NCBI RefSeq assembly: GCF_016009175.1
Contig: NZ_JADUCM010000038.1
Location: forward strand, 1 to 48,507
From: Pseudomonas alkylphenolica
Lineage (GTDB): Bacteria > Pseudomonadota > Gammaproteobacteria > Pseudomonadales > Pseudomonadaceae
Direction: 5' to 3'
Length of the DNA stretch: 48,507 bases
The notes under the pieces are model-generated. The model saw only the letters and a list, made by a program, of their open reading frames with translations. It ran no database searches and was not told where the DNA came from. Both the position numbers and the translations under genes were made by a program. Shown one piece after another: positions 33,854 through 43,300 of this stretch. Numbering within the stretch: the stretch's first letter is position 1; every line of letters starts with the position of its first letter.

Positions 33854-33883
33854 TTTACACAAAATGCAAATCTTTCGCATTAT
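33854..33883 (+). promoter_or_regulatory. Promoter with Fur-like palindrome ahead of the imelysin cluster
   Basis: TTTACA (33854-33859), 18 bases, CATTAT (33878-33883) form a plausible sigma-70 promoter. Between and over them lies the 19-bp near-palindrome AATGCAAATCTTTCGCATT (33863-33881), symmetric at 7 of 9 pairs. Length and AT content suit a Fur site and CATTAT fits its hexamer, but the match to the classical 19-mer is only partial. Confidence 0.45.
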
Positions 33884-33940
33884 GTTGCAGTTTTGCGTAC
33901 CTCCGTACGCCTGTCCAACCTCTCGACGCAGGAATTCGCC

Positions 33941-35272
33941 ATGAATCGTATGCCTCTGGCCACCGCCAGTTTGTTGGCCATTGCCATCTCCCTCGCCGGT
34001 TGCGGCGACAGCAAGGACAAGGCCGCGGCACCGCAAGCCCAGGCCCCGGCTGCCACCGCTGCAGCCCCGGCTGCAGGCGCGGTAGACGAAGCTGCTGCCA
34101 AGGCAGTGGTCAAGCATTACGCCGACATGGTCCACGCTGTCTACAGCGACTCGCTGAGCACCGCGAAAACCCTGCAGACCGCCATCGACGCTTTCCTCGC
34201 CACGCCGAACGACGACACCCTGAAGGCTGCCAAAGCTGCCTGGTTCGCCGCACGCGTGCCGTACCTGCAAAGCGAAGTGTTCCGCTTTGGCAACACCATC
34301 ATCGACGACTGGGAAGGTCAGGTGAACGCCTGGCCGCTGGACGAAGGCCTGATCGACTACGTCGACGCCAGCTACGAGCACGCCCTGGGTAACCCGGGTG
34401 CAGCGGCCAACATCATCGCCAACACCGAGATCCAGGTGGGCGAAGACAAAGTCGACGTCAAGGACATCACCCCGGAAAAACTGGCCAGCCTCAACGAGCT
34501 GGGCGGCTCCGAAGCCAACGTTGCCACCGGCTACCACGCCATCGAATTCCTCCTCTGGGGCCAGGACCTCAACGGCACCGGCCCAGGTGCGGGCGCCCGC
34601 CCGGCCTCTGACTACCTCGAAGGCAAAGGCGCCACCGGCGGCCACAACGAGCGTCGCCGCGCCTACCTGAAGGCCGTGACCCAACTGCTGGTCAGCGACC
34701 TGGAAGAAATGGTCGGCAACTGGAAGCCGGACGTTGCCGACAACTACCGTGCCACGCTGGAAGCCGAACCTGTCACCGACGGCCTGCGCAAAATGCTGTT
34801 CGGCATGGGCAGCCTGTCGCTGGGCGAACTGGCGGGCGAGCGCATGAAGGTTTCCCTGGAAGCCAACTCCCCTGAAGACGAGCAGGACTGCTTCAGCGAC
34901 AACACCCACAACTCGCACTTCTACGACGCCAAAGGCATCCGCAACGTCTACCTGGGCGAGTACACCCGCGCCGACGGCACCAAGCTGACCGGCCCAAGCC
35001 TGTCGTCGCTGGTTGCCAAGGTTGACCCTGCGACCGACACCACGCTCAAGGCTGATCTGGAAGCTACCGAAGCCAAGATCCAGGTGATGGTTGACCATGC
35101 CGCCAAGGGCGAGCACTACGACCAGCTGATCGCTGCCGACAACGCTGCCGGCAATCAGATCGTGCGTGATGCCATCGCCGCCCTGGTCAAGCAGACCGGT
35201 GCTATCGAGCAAGCTGCGGGCAAGCTGGGTATCGCCAACCTGAACCCGGACACCGCCGATCACGAGTTCTGA
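33941..35272 (+). CDS. icmP: Imelysin-family lipoprotein (IcmP/EfeO-M75-like)
   Basis: 443 residues from ATG 33941 (AGGAA 8 bases upstream). Signal with lipobox SLAGC, lipidated Cys at 21, then an Ala/Pro-rich linker of ~30 residues and the imelysin (peptidase M75) domain. The GxHxxE motif is intact: GYHAIE (G197, H199, E202), the presumed metal site shared with EfeO. Later parts have NNTHNSHFYDAKGIRNVYLGEYTR. The P. aeruginosa orthologue IcmP (PA4370) was described as an insulin-cleaving outer-membrane metalloprotease; an iron-binding role is now favoured for the family. First gene of the cluster, followed by a terminator. Confidence 0.9.
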   Translation: MNRMPLATASLLAIAISLAGCGDSKDKAAAPQAQAPAATAAAPAAGAVDEAAAKAVVKHYADMVHAVYSDSLSTAKTLQTAIDAFLATPNDDTLKAAKAAWFAARVPYLQSEVFRFGNTIIDDWEGQVNAWPLDEGLIDYVDASYEHALGNPGAAANIIANTEIQVGEDKVDVKDITPEKLASLNELGGSEANVATGYHAIEFLLWGQDLNGTGPGAGARPASDYLEGKGATGGHNERRRAYLKAVTQLLVSDLEEMVGNWKPDVADNYRATLEAEPVTDGLRKMLFGMGSLSLGELAGERMKVSLEANSPEDEQDCFSDNTHNSHFYDAKGIRNVYLGEYTRADGTKLTGPSLSSLVAKVDPATDTTLKADLEATEAKIQVMVDHAAKGEHYDQLIAADNAAGNQIVRDAIAALVKQTGAIEQAAGKLGIANLNPDTADHEF

Positions 35273-35284
35273 TGGATCGAGTGT

Positions 35285-35317
35285 AAGAAAGGCGACCTTC
35301 GGGTCGTCTTTTTTTTG
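35285..35317 (+). terminator. Terminator after the first imelysin gene
   Basis: GGCGACC (35291-35297), loop TTCG, GGTCGTC (35302-35308) with one G-T pair, then eight or nine T. It sits between the first and second cluster genes, so it could reduce read-through into the rest. Confidence 0.85.
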
Positions 35318-35434
35318 CCCGATGGCCGCCGTTGAATGAACGATTTCATCTGGCAAACGCAAATCCCTCTTATTCCAAGATCTTGAGCCTGCTAAGCTTG
35401 CACGCCGGTTTTTTGCTCAAGTTCAGGACCCTGG

Positions 35435-36862
35435 ATGTCTTCGTTGCTGCTCCGACTCAGCCCACTGCTTCTGGCCACTGCCCTGGTCGCCTGTGATGAC
35501 GCCCCGCGTTTCACTCAGGCTGAACCGGGCGAAGCCTTGGGCGGCGGCAAGGCAACGGTGAACAAGCGCGACCAGAACGCCTACTCCATGCCATCGGCCA
35601 ACCTCGCGCCGAGCCGGCGCCTGGACTTCAGCGTCGGCAACAGTTTCTTTCGCAACCCCTGGGTGATCGCCCCGTCGACCACCACCGCCCGCGATGGCCT
35701 GGGGCCGCTGTTCAACACCAATGCCTGCCAGAACTGCCACATCAAGGACGGTCGCGGTCACCCGCCCGGCCCGAATGCCAGCAACGCCGTGTCGATGCTG
35801 GTACGCCTGTCGATCCCTGACCAGCCGCAGTACGCCAAGGTCATTGAACAGTTGGGCATCGTTCCCGAGCCGGTATATGGCGGCCAGCTGCAGGACATGG
35901 CTGTGCCCGGTGTTGCCCCCGAAGGCAAGGTACGTGTCGACTACACCCCGGTGCCCGTGACCTTCAAGGACGGCACCCGGGTCGAACTGCGCCAGCCACA
36001 ACTGCAAATCACTCAGCTGGGCTACGGCCCGATGCATGCCGACACGCGGTTTTCCGCCCGCATCGCGCCGCCAATGATCGGCCTGGGCCTGCTCGAAGCC
36101 ATCCCCGAGGCCGCCCTGCTGGCCAACGCCGACCCCGACGACCGTGATGGTGATGGTATTCGCGGCCGTGCCAACCAGGTCTGGGACGACGCCCAGGGCA
36201 AGACCGTCATGGGCCGTTTCGGCTGGAAAGCCGGGCAACCGAACCTCAACCAGCAGAATGTGCACGCCTTCTCCGGCGACATGGGCCTGACCACCAGCCT
36301 GCGGCCGATGGATGACTGCACCCCGTCACAGGTCGATTGCCTGAACGCGCCCAACGGTAATGGTGCCAATGGCGAACAGGAAGTCAGCGACAACCTGCTG
36401 CGCCTGGTGCTGTTCTATACCCGCAACCTGGCCGTACCGATCCGCCAGGATGTCGACTCGCCCCAGGTGCTGGACGGTAAAAACCTGTTCCATCAGGCCG
36501 GCTGCCAAAGCTGCCACACCCCAAGCTTTACCACCGCTGCGGATGCCGCCGAGCCGGAGCTGGCCAACCAGCTCATCCGCCCTTACAGCGACCTGCTGCT
36601 GCATGACATGGGGCCGGGCCTGGCAGACAACCGCACCGAATTCGCCGCCTCGGGCCAGGACTGGCGCACCCCACCACTGTGGGGCATCGGCCTGAACGAG
36701 ACGGTCAGCGGCCACACTCAGTTTCTTCACGATGGCCGCGCCCGCAATCTGCTTGAGGCTGTGCTCTGGCACGGCGGTGAAGCGGAAGCGGCCAAGCAAC
36801 ACGTTTTGACCTTCAATGCCGAGCAGCGTGCAGCGTTGCTGGCGTTCCTGAATTCACTTTAA
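35435..36862 (+). CDS. Di-heme DUF1111 lipoprotein (MauG/cytochrome c peroxidase-like)
   Basis: 475 residues. Lipobox ALVAC (Cys20) makes it a lipoprotein. Two c-type heme sites are present: CQNCH (98-102) and CQSCH (near 355-360), with later HDMGPGL and QFLHDGRARNLLEA that could supply distal ligands. DUF1111 is the thiol oxidoreductase-labelled di-heme family related to MauG. It presumably carries out peroxide- or metal-linked electron transfer in the periplasm. AGGA lies 6 bases before the start. It is 14 bases before the second imelysin gene, and together they likely act on the same metal substrate. Confidence 0.9.
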   Translation: MSSLLLRLSPLLLATALVACDDAPRFTQAEPGEALGGGKATVNKRDQNAYSMPSANLAPSRRLDFSVGNSFFRNPWVIAPSTTTARDGLGPLFNTNACQNCHIKDGRGHPPGPNASNAVSMLVRLSIPDQPQYAKVIEQLGIVPEPVYGGQLQDMAVPGVAPEGKVRVDYTPVPVTFKDGTRVELRQPQLQITQLGYGPMHADTRFSARIAPPMIGLGLLEAIPEAALLANADPDDRDGDGIRGRANQVWDDAQGKTVMGRFGWKAGQPNLNQQNVHAFSGDMGLTTSLRPMDDCTPSQVDCLNAPNGNGANGEQEVSDNLLRLVLFYTRNLAVPIRQDVDSPQVLDGKNLFHQAGCQSCHTPSFTTAADAAEPELANQLIRPYSDLLLHDMGPGLADNRTEFAASGQDWRTPPLWGIGLNETVSGHTQFLHDGRARNLLEAVLWHGGEAEAAKQHVLTFNAEQRAALLAFLNSL

Positions 36863-36876
36863 GCAAGGAGCCGGGC

Positions 36877-37941
36877 ATGTTCCGACCCAAACTGTTGTTC
36901 ACCAGCCTCGCCGCCCTCGCCCTCGGCGCCTGCTCGCCTCAGGACCCGCAAGCGGTGACCTCTGCGGCGATCGCCAAGCAGGTGATCCTGCCGACCTACA
37001 GCCGCTGGGTTGAAGCCGACCGCCAACTGGCTGTCAGTGCCTTGGCGTTCTGCGAAGGCAAGGCTGACCTGGCGACCGCCCGCGCCGACTTTCTGCATGC
37101 ACAAAAAGCCTGGGCCGAACTGCAACCCCTGTTGATCGGCCCGCTGGCTGAAGGCAACCGTGCCTGGCAGGTGCAGTTCTGGCCCGACAAGAAAAACCTC
37201 GTCGGCCGCCAGGTCGAACAACTGGTCAATGGCGACAAGCCGATCGATGCCGCCAGCCTGAGCAAGTCCAGCGTCGTGGTGCGTGGCCTTTCCGCCTACG
37301 AGTACATCCTCTTCGACAGCAAGCCGGACGCCGCCAACGCCGAGCAGAAGGCCCGTTACTGCCCGCTGCTGGTGGCCATCGGCGAGCACCAGAAGGCCCT
37401 GGCCGAAGAGATCCTCAAAGACTGGAACAACACCGACGGCATGCTGTCGCAGATGACCAAGTTCCCCAACCAGCGTTATGCCGACTCACACGAAGCCATC
37501 GCTGACGTGCTGCGTGCCCAGGTCACCGCGCTGGACACCCTGAAGAAGAAACTCGGCGCGCCAATGGGTCGCCTGAGCAAAGGCATTCCTCAGCCGTTGC
37601 AAGCCGAAGCCTGGCGCAGCCACTCTTCGCTGAAAAGCCTGGAAGCCAGCCTGAACGCTGCGCAAACCGTGTGGGTCGGTGTCGACAACCAGGGCCTGCG
37701 CGGACTGCTGGGCAAAGACCAGAAAGCCCTGGCCGACAAGATCGACGCAGCTTACGCTGACGCCCTGAAGTTGCTGAGCAGCAATCAGAAGTCGCTCACC
37801 GAACTGCTCGACGACGAAGCCGGCCGCCAGCAGCTCAATGCCATTTACGACAGCCTCAACGCCGTCCACCGCCTGCACGAAGGCGAACTGGCCAAGGCGC
37901 TGGGCATTCAACTGGGCTTCAACGCCAACGACGGTGACTGA
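36877..37941 (+). CDS. Second imelysin-family lipoprotein
   Basis: 354 residues, lipobox LALGAC (Cys19). The imelysin fold is recognisable (LPTYSRWVEADRQLAVSALAFCEGKADLATARADFLHAQKAWAELQP; then VVRGLSAYEYILFD). At the GxHxxE position it has GLSAYE (G137, S139, E142), so the metal-ligand His is replaced by Ser while Glu remains. It may therefore bind metal differently or serve as a partner protein. 14 bases after the DUF1111 gene and 2 bases before the DUF1513 gene. Confidence 0.88.
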   Translation: MFRPKLLFTSLAALALGACSPQDPQAVTSAAIAKQVILPTYSRWVEADRQLAVSALAFCEGKADLATARADFLHAQKAWAELQPLLIGPLAEGNRAWQVQFWPDKKNLVGRQVEQLVNGDKPIDAASLSKSSVVVRGLSAYEYILFDSKPDAANAEQKARYCPLLVAIGEHQKALAEEILKDWNNTDGMLSQMTKFPNQRYADSHEAIADVLRAQVTALDTLKKKLGAPMGRLSKGIPQPLQAEAWRSHSSLKSLEASLNAAQTVWVGVDNQGLRGLLGKDQKALADKIDAAYADALKLLSSNQKSLTELLDDEAGRQQLNAIYDSLNAVHRLHEGELAKALGIQLGFNANDGD

Positions 37942-37943
37942 TC

Positions 37944-39041
37944 ATGCTGCGACGCCAGGCTCTGAAACTCGGTAGCGTTCTGCTCAGCGCCCTTACTCTG
38001 GGCGGCTGGACCCTGTTCCGCGGCAAGAGCGGCAGCCCGCTGCTGCTCTCGGCGCGCGACGACAGCGACGGCAAGCACTATGCCGTCGGCTATCGCCTGG
38101 ACGGCACCCAGGTGTTTGCCACCGAGGTGGCCCAGCGTTGCCATGACATCATCAACCACCCCGAGCAGCCGATTGCGCTGTTCGTCGCCCGCCGCCCAGG
38201 TACCGAAAGCTACCTGGTCGACCTGCGCGACGGCCGTCTTCTGCAGACCATTCGTTCCCAGCCGAACCGCCACTTCTATGGACACGCGGTAATCCATAAA
38301 AGCGGCGAATGGCTGTATGCCACCGAAAACGACACCACCGACCCCGGCCGTGGCGTACTTGGTGTCTACCGTTTCGATGGCGAGCGCCTGCAGCACAGCG
38401 GCGAGATTTCTACCCACGGCATCGGCCCGCACCAGGTGTCGTGGATGCCCGATGGCGAGACCCTGGTGGTGGCCAATGGCGGTATCCGCACCGAGGCCGA
38501 AAGCCGCGTGGAAATGAACCTCAACGCCATGGAGCCGAGCCTGGTGCTGATGCAGCGTAACGGCACCCTGCTCAGCAAGGAACTGCTGCCGCAGCAAATG
38601 AACAGCGTGCGCCACCTGGCGATTGCTGCGGACGGCACAATTGTCGCCGGCCAGCAATACATGGGCGCCAGCGACGACACCGCCGAGCTGATTGCCATCA
38701 AGCGTCCCGGGCAGCCCTTTACGGCCTTCCCGGTGGCCGAGCAGCAACTGCAGGCAATGGCTCACTACACCGCGAGCGTGGCGATTCACAGTGAGCTGCG
38801 CCTGGTCGCCCTCACCGCACCACGGGCCAACCGCCTGTTCATCTGGGACCTGGACACCGCCCAGGTTCGCCTCGAGGCGCCCATGCCCGACTGCGCTGGC
38901 GTCGGCGCGGTGGCAGACGGCTTTGTCGTGACCTCGGGCCAGGGGCGTTGCCGGCTCTACGATTGCCGCAAAAGCGAACTGATCGGCCAGCCGCTGCAAC
39001 TGCCCTCCGGGCTGTGGGACAACCACCTGCACCTGACCTGA
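37944..39041 (+). CDS. DUF1513 protein with Tat-type signal
   Basis: 365 residues. The N-terminus MLRRQALKLGSVLLSALTLGGW carries RRxxLK, a twin-arginine export motif, pointing to a periplasmic protein folded before export. The remainder looks like a beta-propeller: repeated short strands ending in residues such as HFYGHAVIHKSGEWLYATEND, GIGPHQVSWMPDGETLVVANGG, NSVRHLAIAADGTIVAGQQY. Function unknown, but it is regularly found with imelysin and DUF1111 genes. Starts 2 bases after the second imelysin stop; last gene of the cluster. Confidence 0.87.
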   Translation: MLRRQALKLGSVLLSALTLGGWTLFRGKSGSPLLLSARDDSDGKHYAVGYRLDGTQVFATEVAQRCHDIINHPEQPIALFVARRPGTESYLVDLRDGRLLQTIRSQPNRHFYGHAVIHKSGEWLYATENDTTDPGRGVLGVYRFDGERLQHSGEISTHGIGPHQVSWMPDGETLVVANGGIRTEAESRVEMNLNAMEPSLVLMQRNGTLLSKELLPQQMNSVRHLAIAADGTIVAGQQYMGASDDTAELIAIKRPGQPFTAFPVAEQQLQAMAHYTASVAIHSELRLVALTAPRANRLFIWDLDTAQVRLEAPMPDCAGVGAVADGFVVTSGQGRCRLYDCRKSELIGQPLQLPSGLWDNHLHLT

Positions 39042-39170
39042 GCTTAAATAGCCGGGAACACAGGCTTCTCAGACCCGGTCAAAGGGGTAATATTCGGCTA
39101 CAGCGCACGTGGGCAGGATCGCCCGTGGTCGTGCAGAACGAACAATAAATCGTATCCAAGGAACTGGACT

Positions 39171-40313
39171 ATGCTCCGCCGCCGCATGCTGATCATGTTA
39201 GGTGTTGTTGTGCTGCTCGTGCTGATCCTGGGGGGCTACAAGGCGTTCTCCATTTATCAGCAGGTCCAGATGTTCTCGGCGCCCAAGCCGCCCATCAGCG
39301 TGGCGGCCACCGCGTCCAGCGAGCGCGCCTGGCAAAACCGCCTGCCCGCAGTCGGCAGCCTCACGGCCCTGCAAGGGGTCGACCTGAGCCTGGAAATTGC
39401 CGGCACGGTGAAGGCGCTGCAGTTCGAGTCCGGGCAGCAGGTCCGCAAGGGGCAACCGCTGTTGCAACTGGACAGTGATGTCGAAACCGCCTTGCTGGGT
39501 ACTGCCCAGGCAGACCTTGGCCTGGCCCAGGTCGACTTCAATCGCGGCAGCCAGCTGGTGGGCAGCGAGGCCATTTCCCGCGGCGAATACGATCGCCTCA
39601 ACGCGCAGTACAAGCGCAACAAGGCCGTCGTCGATCAGCTCAAGGCCTCGCTGGCGAAAAAAAGCATCAGCGCGCCCTTCAGCGGCACCATCGGTATCCG
39701 CCAGGTCGACGTCGGTGAATACCTGGCCAGTGGTACGGTGATCGCCACCCTGCAGGATTTGAGCAGCCTGTATGTCGACTTCTTCGTGGCCGAGCAGGCC
39801 ATCCCCCAGTTGAGCATTGGCCAGCAGGTGCTGGTGAGTGTCGCGGCCTACCCGCAGCAGACCTTCCCAGGCAGCATCAGCGCCATCAACCCGAAAGTCG
39901 AAGACAGCACCCGCAACGTGCAGGTACGCGCCACCCTGGCCAACCCGGACGGCAAGCTCCTGCCCGGCATGTTCAGCAGCCTGCAAGTGTTGCTGCCAGA
40001 TCCCAAGCCGGCGGTGGTCGTGCCGGAAAGCGCGGTGACCTACACCCTGTATGGCAACTCGGTGTATGTGGCTGTGGAAAAAAAACCCGAAGACGGCCAG
40101 GTGCATAAAGACGCCGACGGCCAGCCGCAACTGATCGCCGAGCGGCGCTTTGTCGACACCGGCGAGCGCCGCGATGGCCTGGTGGTGATCAGCAAAGGGC
40201 TACAGGCCGGCGAACAGGTGGTGACCGCAGGCCAGCTGAAACTGACCCAGGGCGCAGCCATCCGCATTACCCCGGACAAGACCCTGCAAACCCAGCCCAA
40301 ACCCGCCGACTGA
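39171..40313 (+). CDS. mexV: RND efflux periplasmic adaptor (MexV-like)
   Basis: Membrane-fusion protein of a tripartite multidrug pump, 380 residues. An N-terminal anchor (MLIMLGVVVLLVLILGGYKAF) leads into lipoyl and coiled-coil parts (GTVKALQFESGQQVRKGQPLLQLDS; YKRNKAVVDQLKASLAKKSISAPFSGTIGIRQVDVGEYL). Beta-barrel and membrane-proximal parts follow. Lies 13 bases before the pump gene. An AANAANAA sequence (39141-39148) lies upstream of its ribosome site and could bind Hfq/Crc, though chance cannot be excluded. Confidence 0.9.
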   Translation: MLRRRMLIMLGVVVLLVLILGGYKAFSIYQQVQMFSAPKPPISVAATASSERAWQNRLPAVGSLTALQGVDLSLEIAGTVKALQFESGQQVRKGQPLLQLDSDVETALLGTAQADLGLAQVDFNRGSQLVGSEAISRGEYDRLNAQYKRNKAVVDQLKASLAKKSISAPFSGTIGIRQVDVGEYLASGTVIATLQDLSSLYVDFFVAEQAIPQLSIGQQVLVSVAAYPQQTFPGSISAINPKVEDSTRNVQVRATLANPDGKLLPGMFSSLQVLLPDPKPAVVVPESAVTYTLYGNSVYVAVEKKPEDGQVHKDADGQPQLIAERRFVDTGERRDGLVVISKGLQAGEQVVTAGQLKLTQGAAIRITPDKTLQTQPKPAD

Positions 40314-40326
40314 TCGAGGATGCGTC

Positions 40327-43300
40327 ATGGCTTTTACCGATCCGTTCATTCGTCGTCCGGTGCTGGCCTGCGTGGTCAGCCTGCTGATCGTGCTGCTGGG
40401 GTTTCATGCCTGGGGCACGATGTCGATCCGTCAGTATCCACAGATGGAAAACGCCCTGATCACGGTCACCACCGCCTACCCCGGAGCCAACGCCGAAACC
40501 ATCCAGGGCTATATCACACAGCCCATGCAGCAAAGCCTGGCCAGCGCCGAAGGCATTGACTACATGACATCGGTGAGCCGCCAGAACTTCTCGGTGATTT
40601 CGATTTATGCGCGGATCGGCGCCGACACCGATCGCCTCTTCACCGAACTGCTGGCCAAGGCCAACGAGGTCAAGAACAAACTGCCGCAAGACGCCGAAGA
40701 CCCGGTGCTGAACAAGGAAGCGGCCGATGCCTCGGCGCTGATGTATATCAGCTTCTACAGCAGCGAACTGAGCAACCCGCAGATCACCGACTACCTGTCG
40801 CGGGTAATCCAGCCCAAGTTGGCCACCCTGCCGGGCATGGCCGAAGCGGAGATTCTCGGCAACCAGCTGTTCGCCATGCGGATCTGGATCGACCCGGTAA
40901 AACTGGCCGGCTATGGATTAAGTGCCAACGAAGTGACCGATGCCGTCAGGCGCTACAACTTTCTCTCGGCCGCCGGCGAAGTGAAAGGCGAGTACATCGT
41001 CACCAGCATCAACGCCACCACCGACCTGAAGTCCGCCGAAGCTTTCGCCAAGATCCCGCTCAAGGTCAGTGGTGACAGCCGGGTGCTGCTCGGAGACGTC
41101 GGCCGGGTCGAGATGGGCGCGGAGAACTACGACACCGTCAGCTCTTTCGATGGCACCCCGTCGGTGTATATCGGCATCAAGGCGGCACCCAGCGCCAACC
41201 CGCTGGAGGTGATCAAGGAGGTGCGCAAGCTGGTTCCCGAACTGGAAAGCCAGCTGCCGCCCAACCTGAAAGCCTCTATCGCCTATGACGCCACCCTGTT
41301 CATCCAGGCCTCTATCGACGAAGTGATCAAGACGCTGTTCGAAGCGGTGCTGATCGTCATTGTCGTGGTGTTCCTGTTCCTCGGCGCCCTGCGTTCGGTG
41401 CTGATCCCGGTGGTCACCATCCCCTTGTCGATGATCGGCGTGCTGTTTTTCATGCAGTTGATGGGCTATTCGCTCAACTTGCTGACCCTGCTGGCCATGG
41501 TATTGGCCATTGGCCTGGTGGTCGACGATGCCATCGTCGTCGTGGAAAACATCCACCGACACATCGAAGAAGGTAAAACGCCGACCGAGGCGGCCCTGGA
41601 GGGCGCCAGGGAGATCGCCATGCCAGTGGTCTCGATGACCATTACCCTGGCGGCCGTATATGCGCCCATCGGCTTTCTGCAGGGGCTCACTGGCGCCCTG
41701 TTCAAGGAGTTCGCGCTGACGTTGGCCGGGGCGGTGGTCATTTCCGGCATCGTTGCCCTGACCCTGTCGCCGATGATGTGTTCGGTGCTGCTGCGCCACG
41801 ACCAGAATCCCAGCGGCCTGGCGCATCGCCTCGACCTGATGTTCGAAGGCCTCAAGGTGCGCTACCAGAAACTCCTGCATGCCACCCTCAATACCCGGCC
41901 GGTGGTCCTGGTGTTTGCCGTCATCGTCCTGTGCCTGATTCCGGTGTTCATGATGTTCAGCAAGAATGAACTGGCACCCGATGAAGACCAGGGCATCATT
42001 TTCATGATGGCCACCGCCCCGCAGCCCACCAACCTCGACTACCTGAACACTTACACCGACGAATTCATCAGCATCTTCAAAGCCTTTCCCGAGTACTACT
42101 CCTCGTTCCAGATCAACGGTTTCAACGGCGTGCAGTCGGGTATTGGCGGCTTTCTGCTCAAGCCCTGGAACGAACGCGACCGCACGCAAATGGAGCTGCT
42201 GCCGCTGGTACAAAGCAAACTCGAAGGCATCAGCGGCCTGCAGATATTCGGCTTCAACCTGCCATCGCTGCCCGGCACCGGTGAAGGCCTGCCCTTCCAG
42301 TTCGTGATCAACACACCCAATGACTACGAACTGTTGCTGGGGATCGCTGACCGGGTCAAGGAACGCGCCCTGGCCTCGGGCAAGTTCGCCTTCCTCGACA
42401 TCGACCTGGCCTTCGACAAGCCGGAAGTGGTGGTCGACATCGACCGCGCCAAGGCCGCGCAGATGGGCGTTTCCATGGATGCCCTCGGGGGTACCCTGGC
42501 AACCCTGCTCGGCGAGGCAGAAATCAACCGGTTCACCATCGATGGCCGCAGTTACAAAGTCATCGCCCAGGTAGAGCGCCCCTACCGGGACAACCCCTCC
42601 TGGCTAAGCAACTATTACGTGAAAAACCAGCAAGGGCAGATGCTGCCACTGTCGACCCTGATCACCGTCAGCGACCGGGCCAGGCCGCGTCAGCTTAACC
42701 AGTTCCAGCAGTTGAACTCGGCCCTGATCCAGGGGGTGCCGATGGTCAGCATGGGCGAGGCGCTGGATACCATCCGCACCATTGCCCGCGAAGAGGCGCC
42801 GCAAGGCTATGCGTTTGATTATGCCGGTGCCGCTCGCCAGTACGTTCAGGAAGGCAGTTCGCTGTGGGTGACCTTTGGCCTGGCGCTGGCGATCATCTTT
42901 CTGGTACTGGCGGCCCAGTTCGAAAGCTTCCGCGACCCGCTGGTAATCCTGGTGACCGTGCCGCTGTCGATCTGCGGCGCACTGATTCCACTGTTCCTGG
43001 GCATTTCCAGCATGAACATCTACACCCAGGTCGGCCTGGTGACACTGATCGGCCTGATCAGCAAACATGGCATTCTCATTGTCGAGTTTGCCAACCAGCT
43101 GCGCGAGCACAAGGGCCTGAGTGCCCGTGAAGCGGTTGAAGAAGCGGCGGCGATTCGACTTCGGCCGGTGCTGATGACCACCGCTGCCATGGTATTCGGC
43201 ATGGTGCCGCTGATTCTGGCGACCGGGGCCGGGGCGGTCAGTCGCTTCGATATCGGCACGGTGATCGCCACCGGCATGTCGGTGGGCACCCTGTTCACCC

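Noticed and set aside
33839..35362. 507-residue open frame on the minus strand
   Set aside because: Antisense shadow of the first imelysin gene, whose lipobox and GxHxxE motif are clear.
40918..42213. 431-residue open frame on the minus strand
   Set aside because: Antisense shadow of the mexW-like gene; composition is His/Gln/Asp-rich as typical of such shadows.
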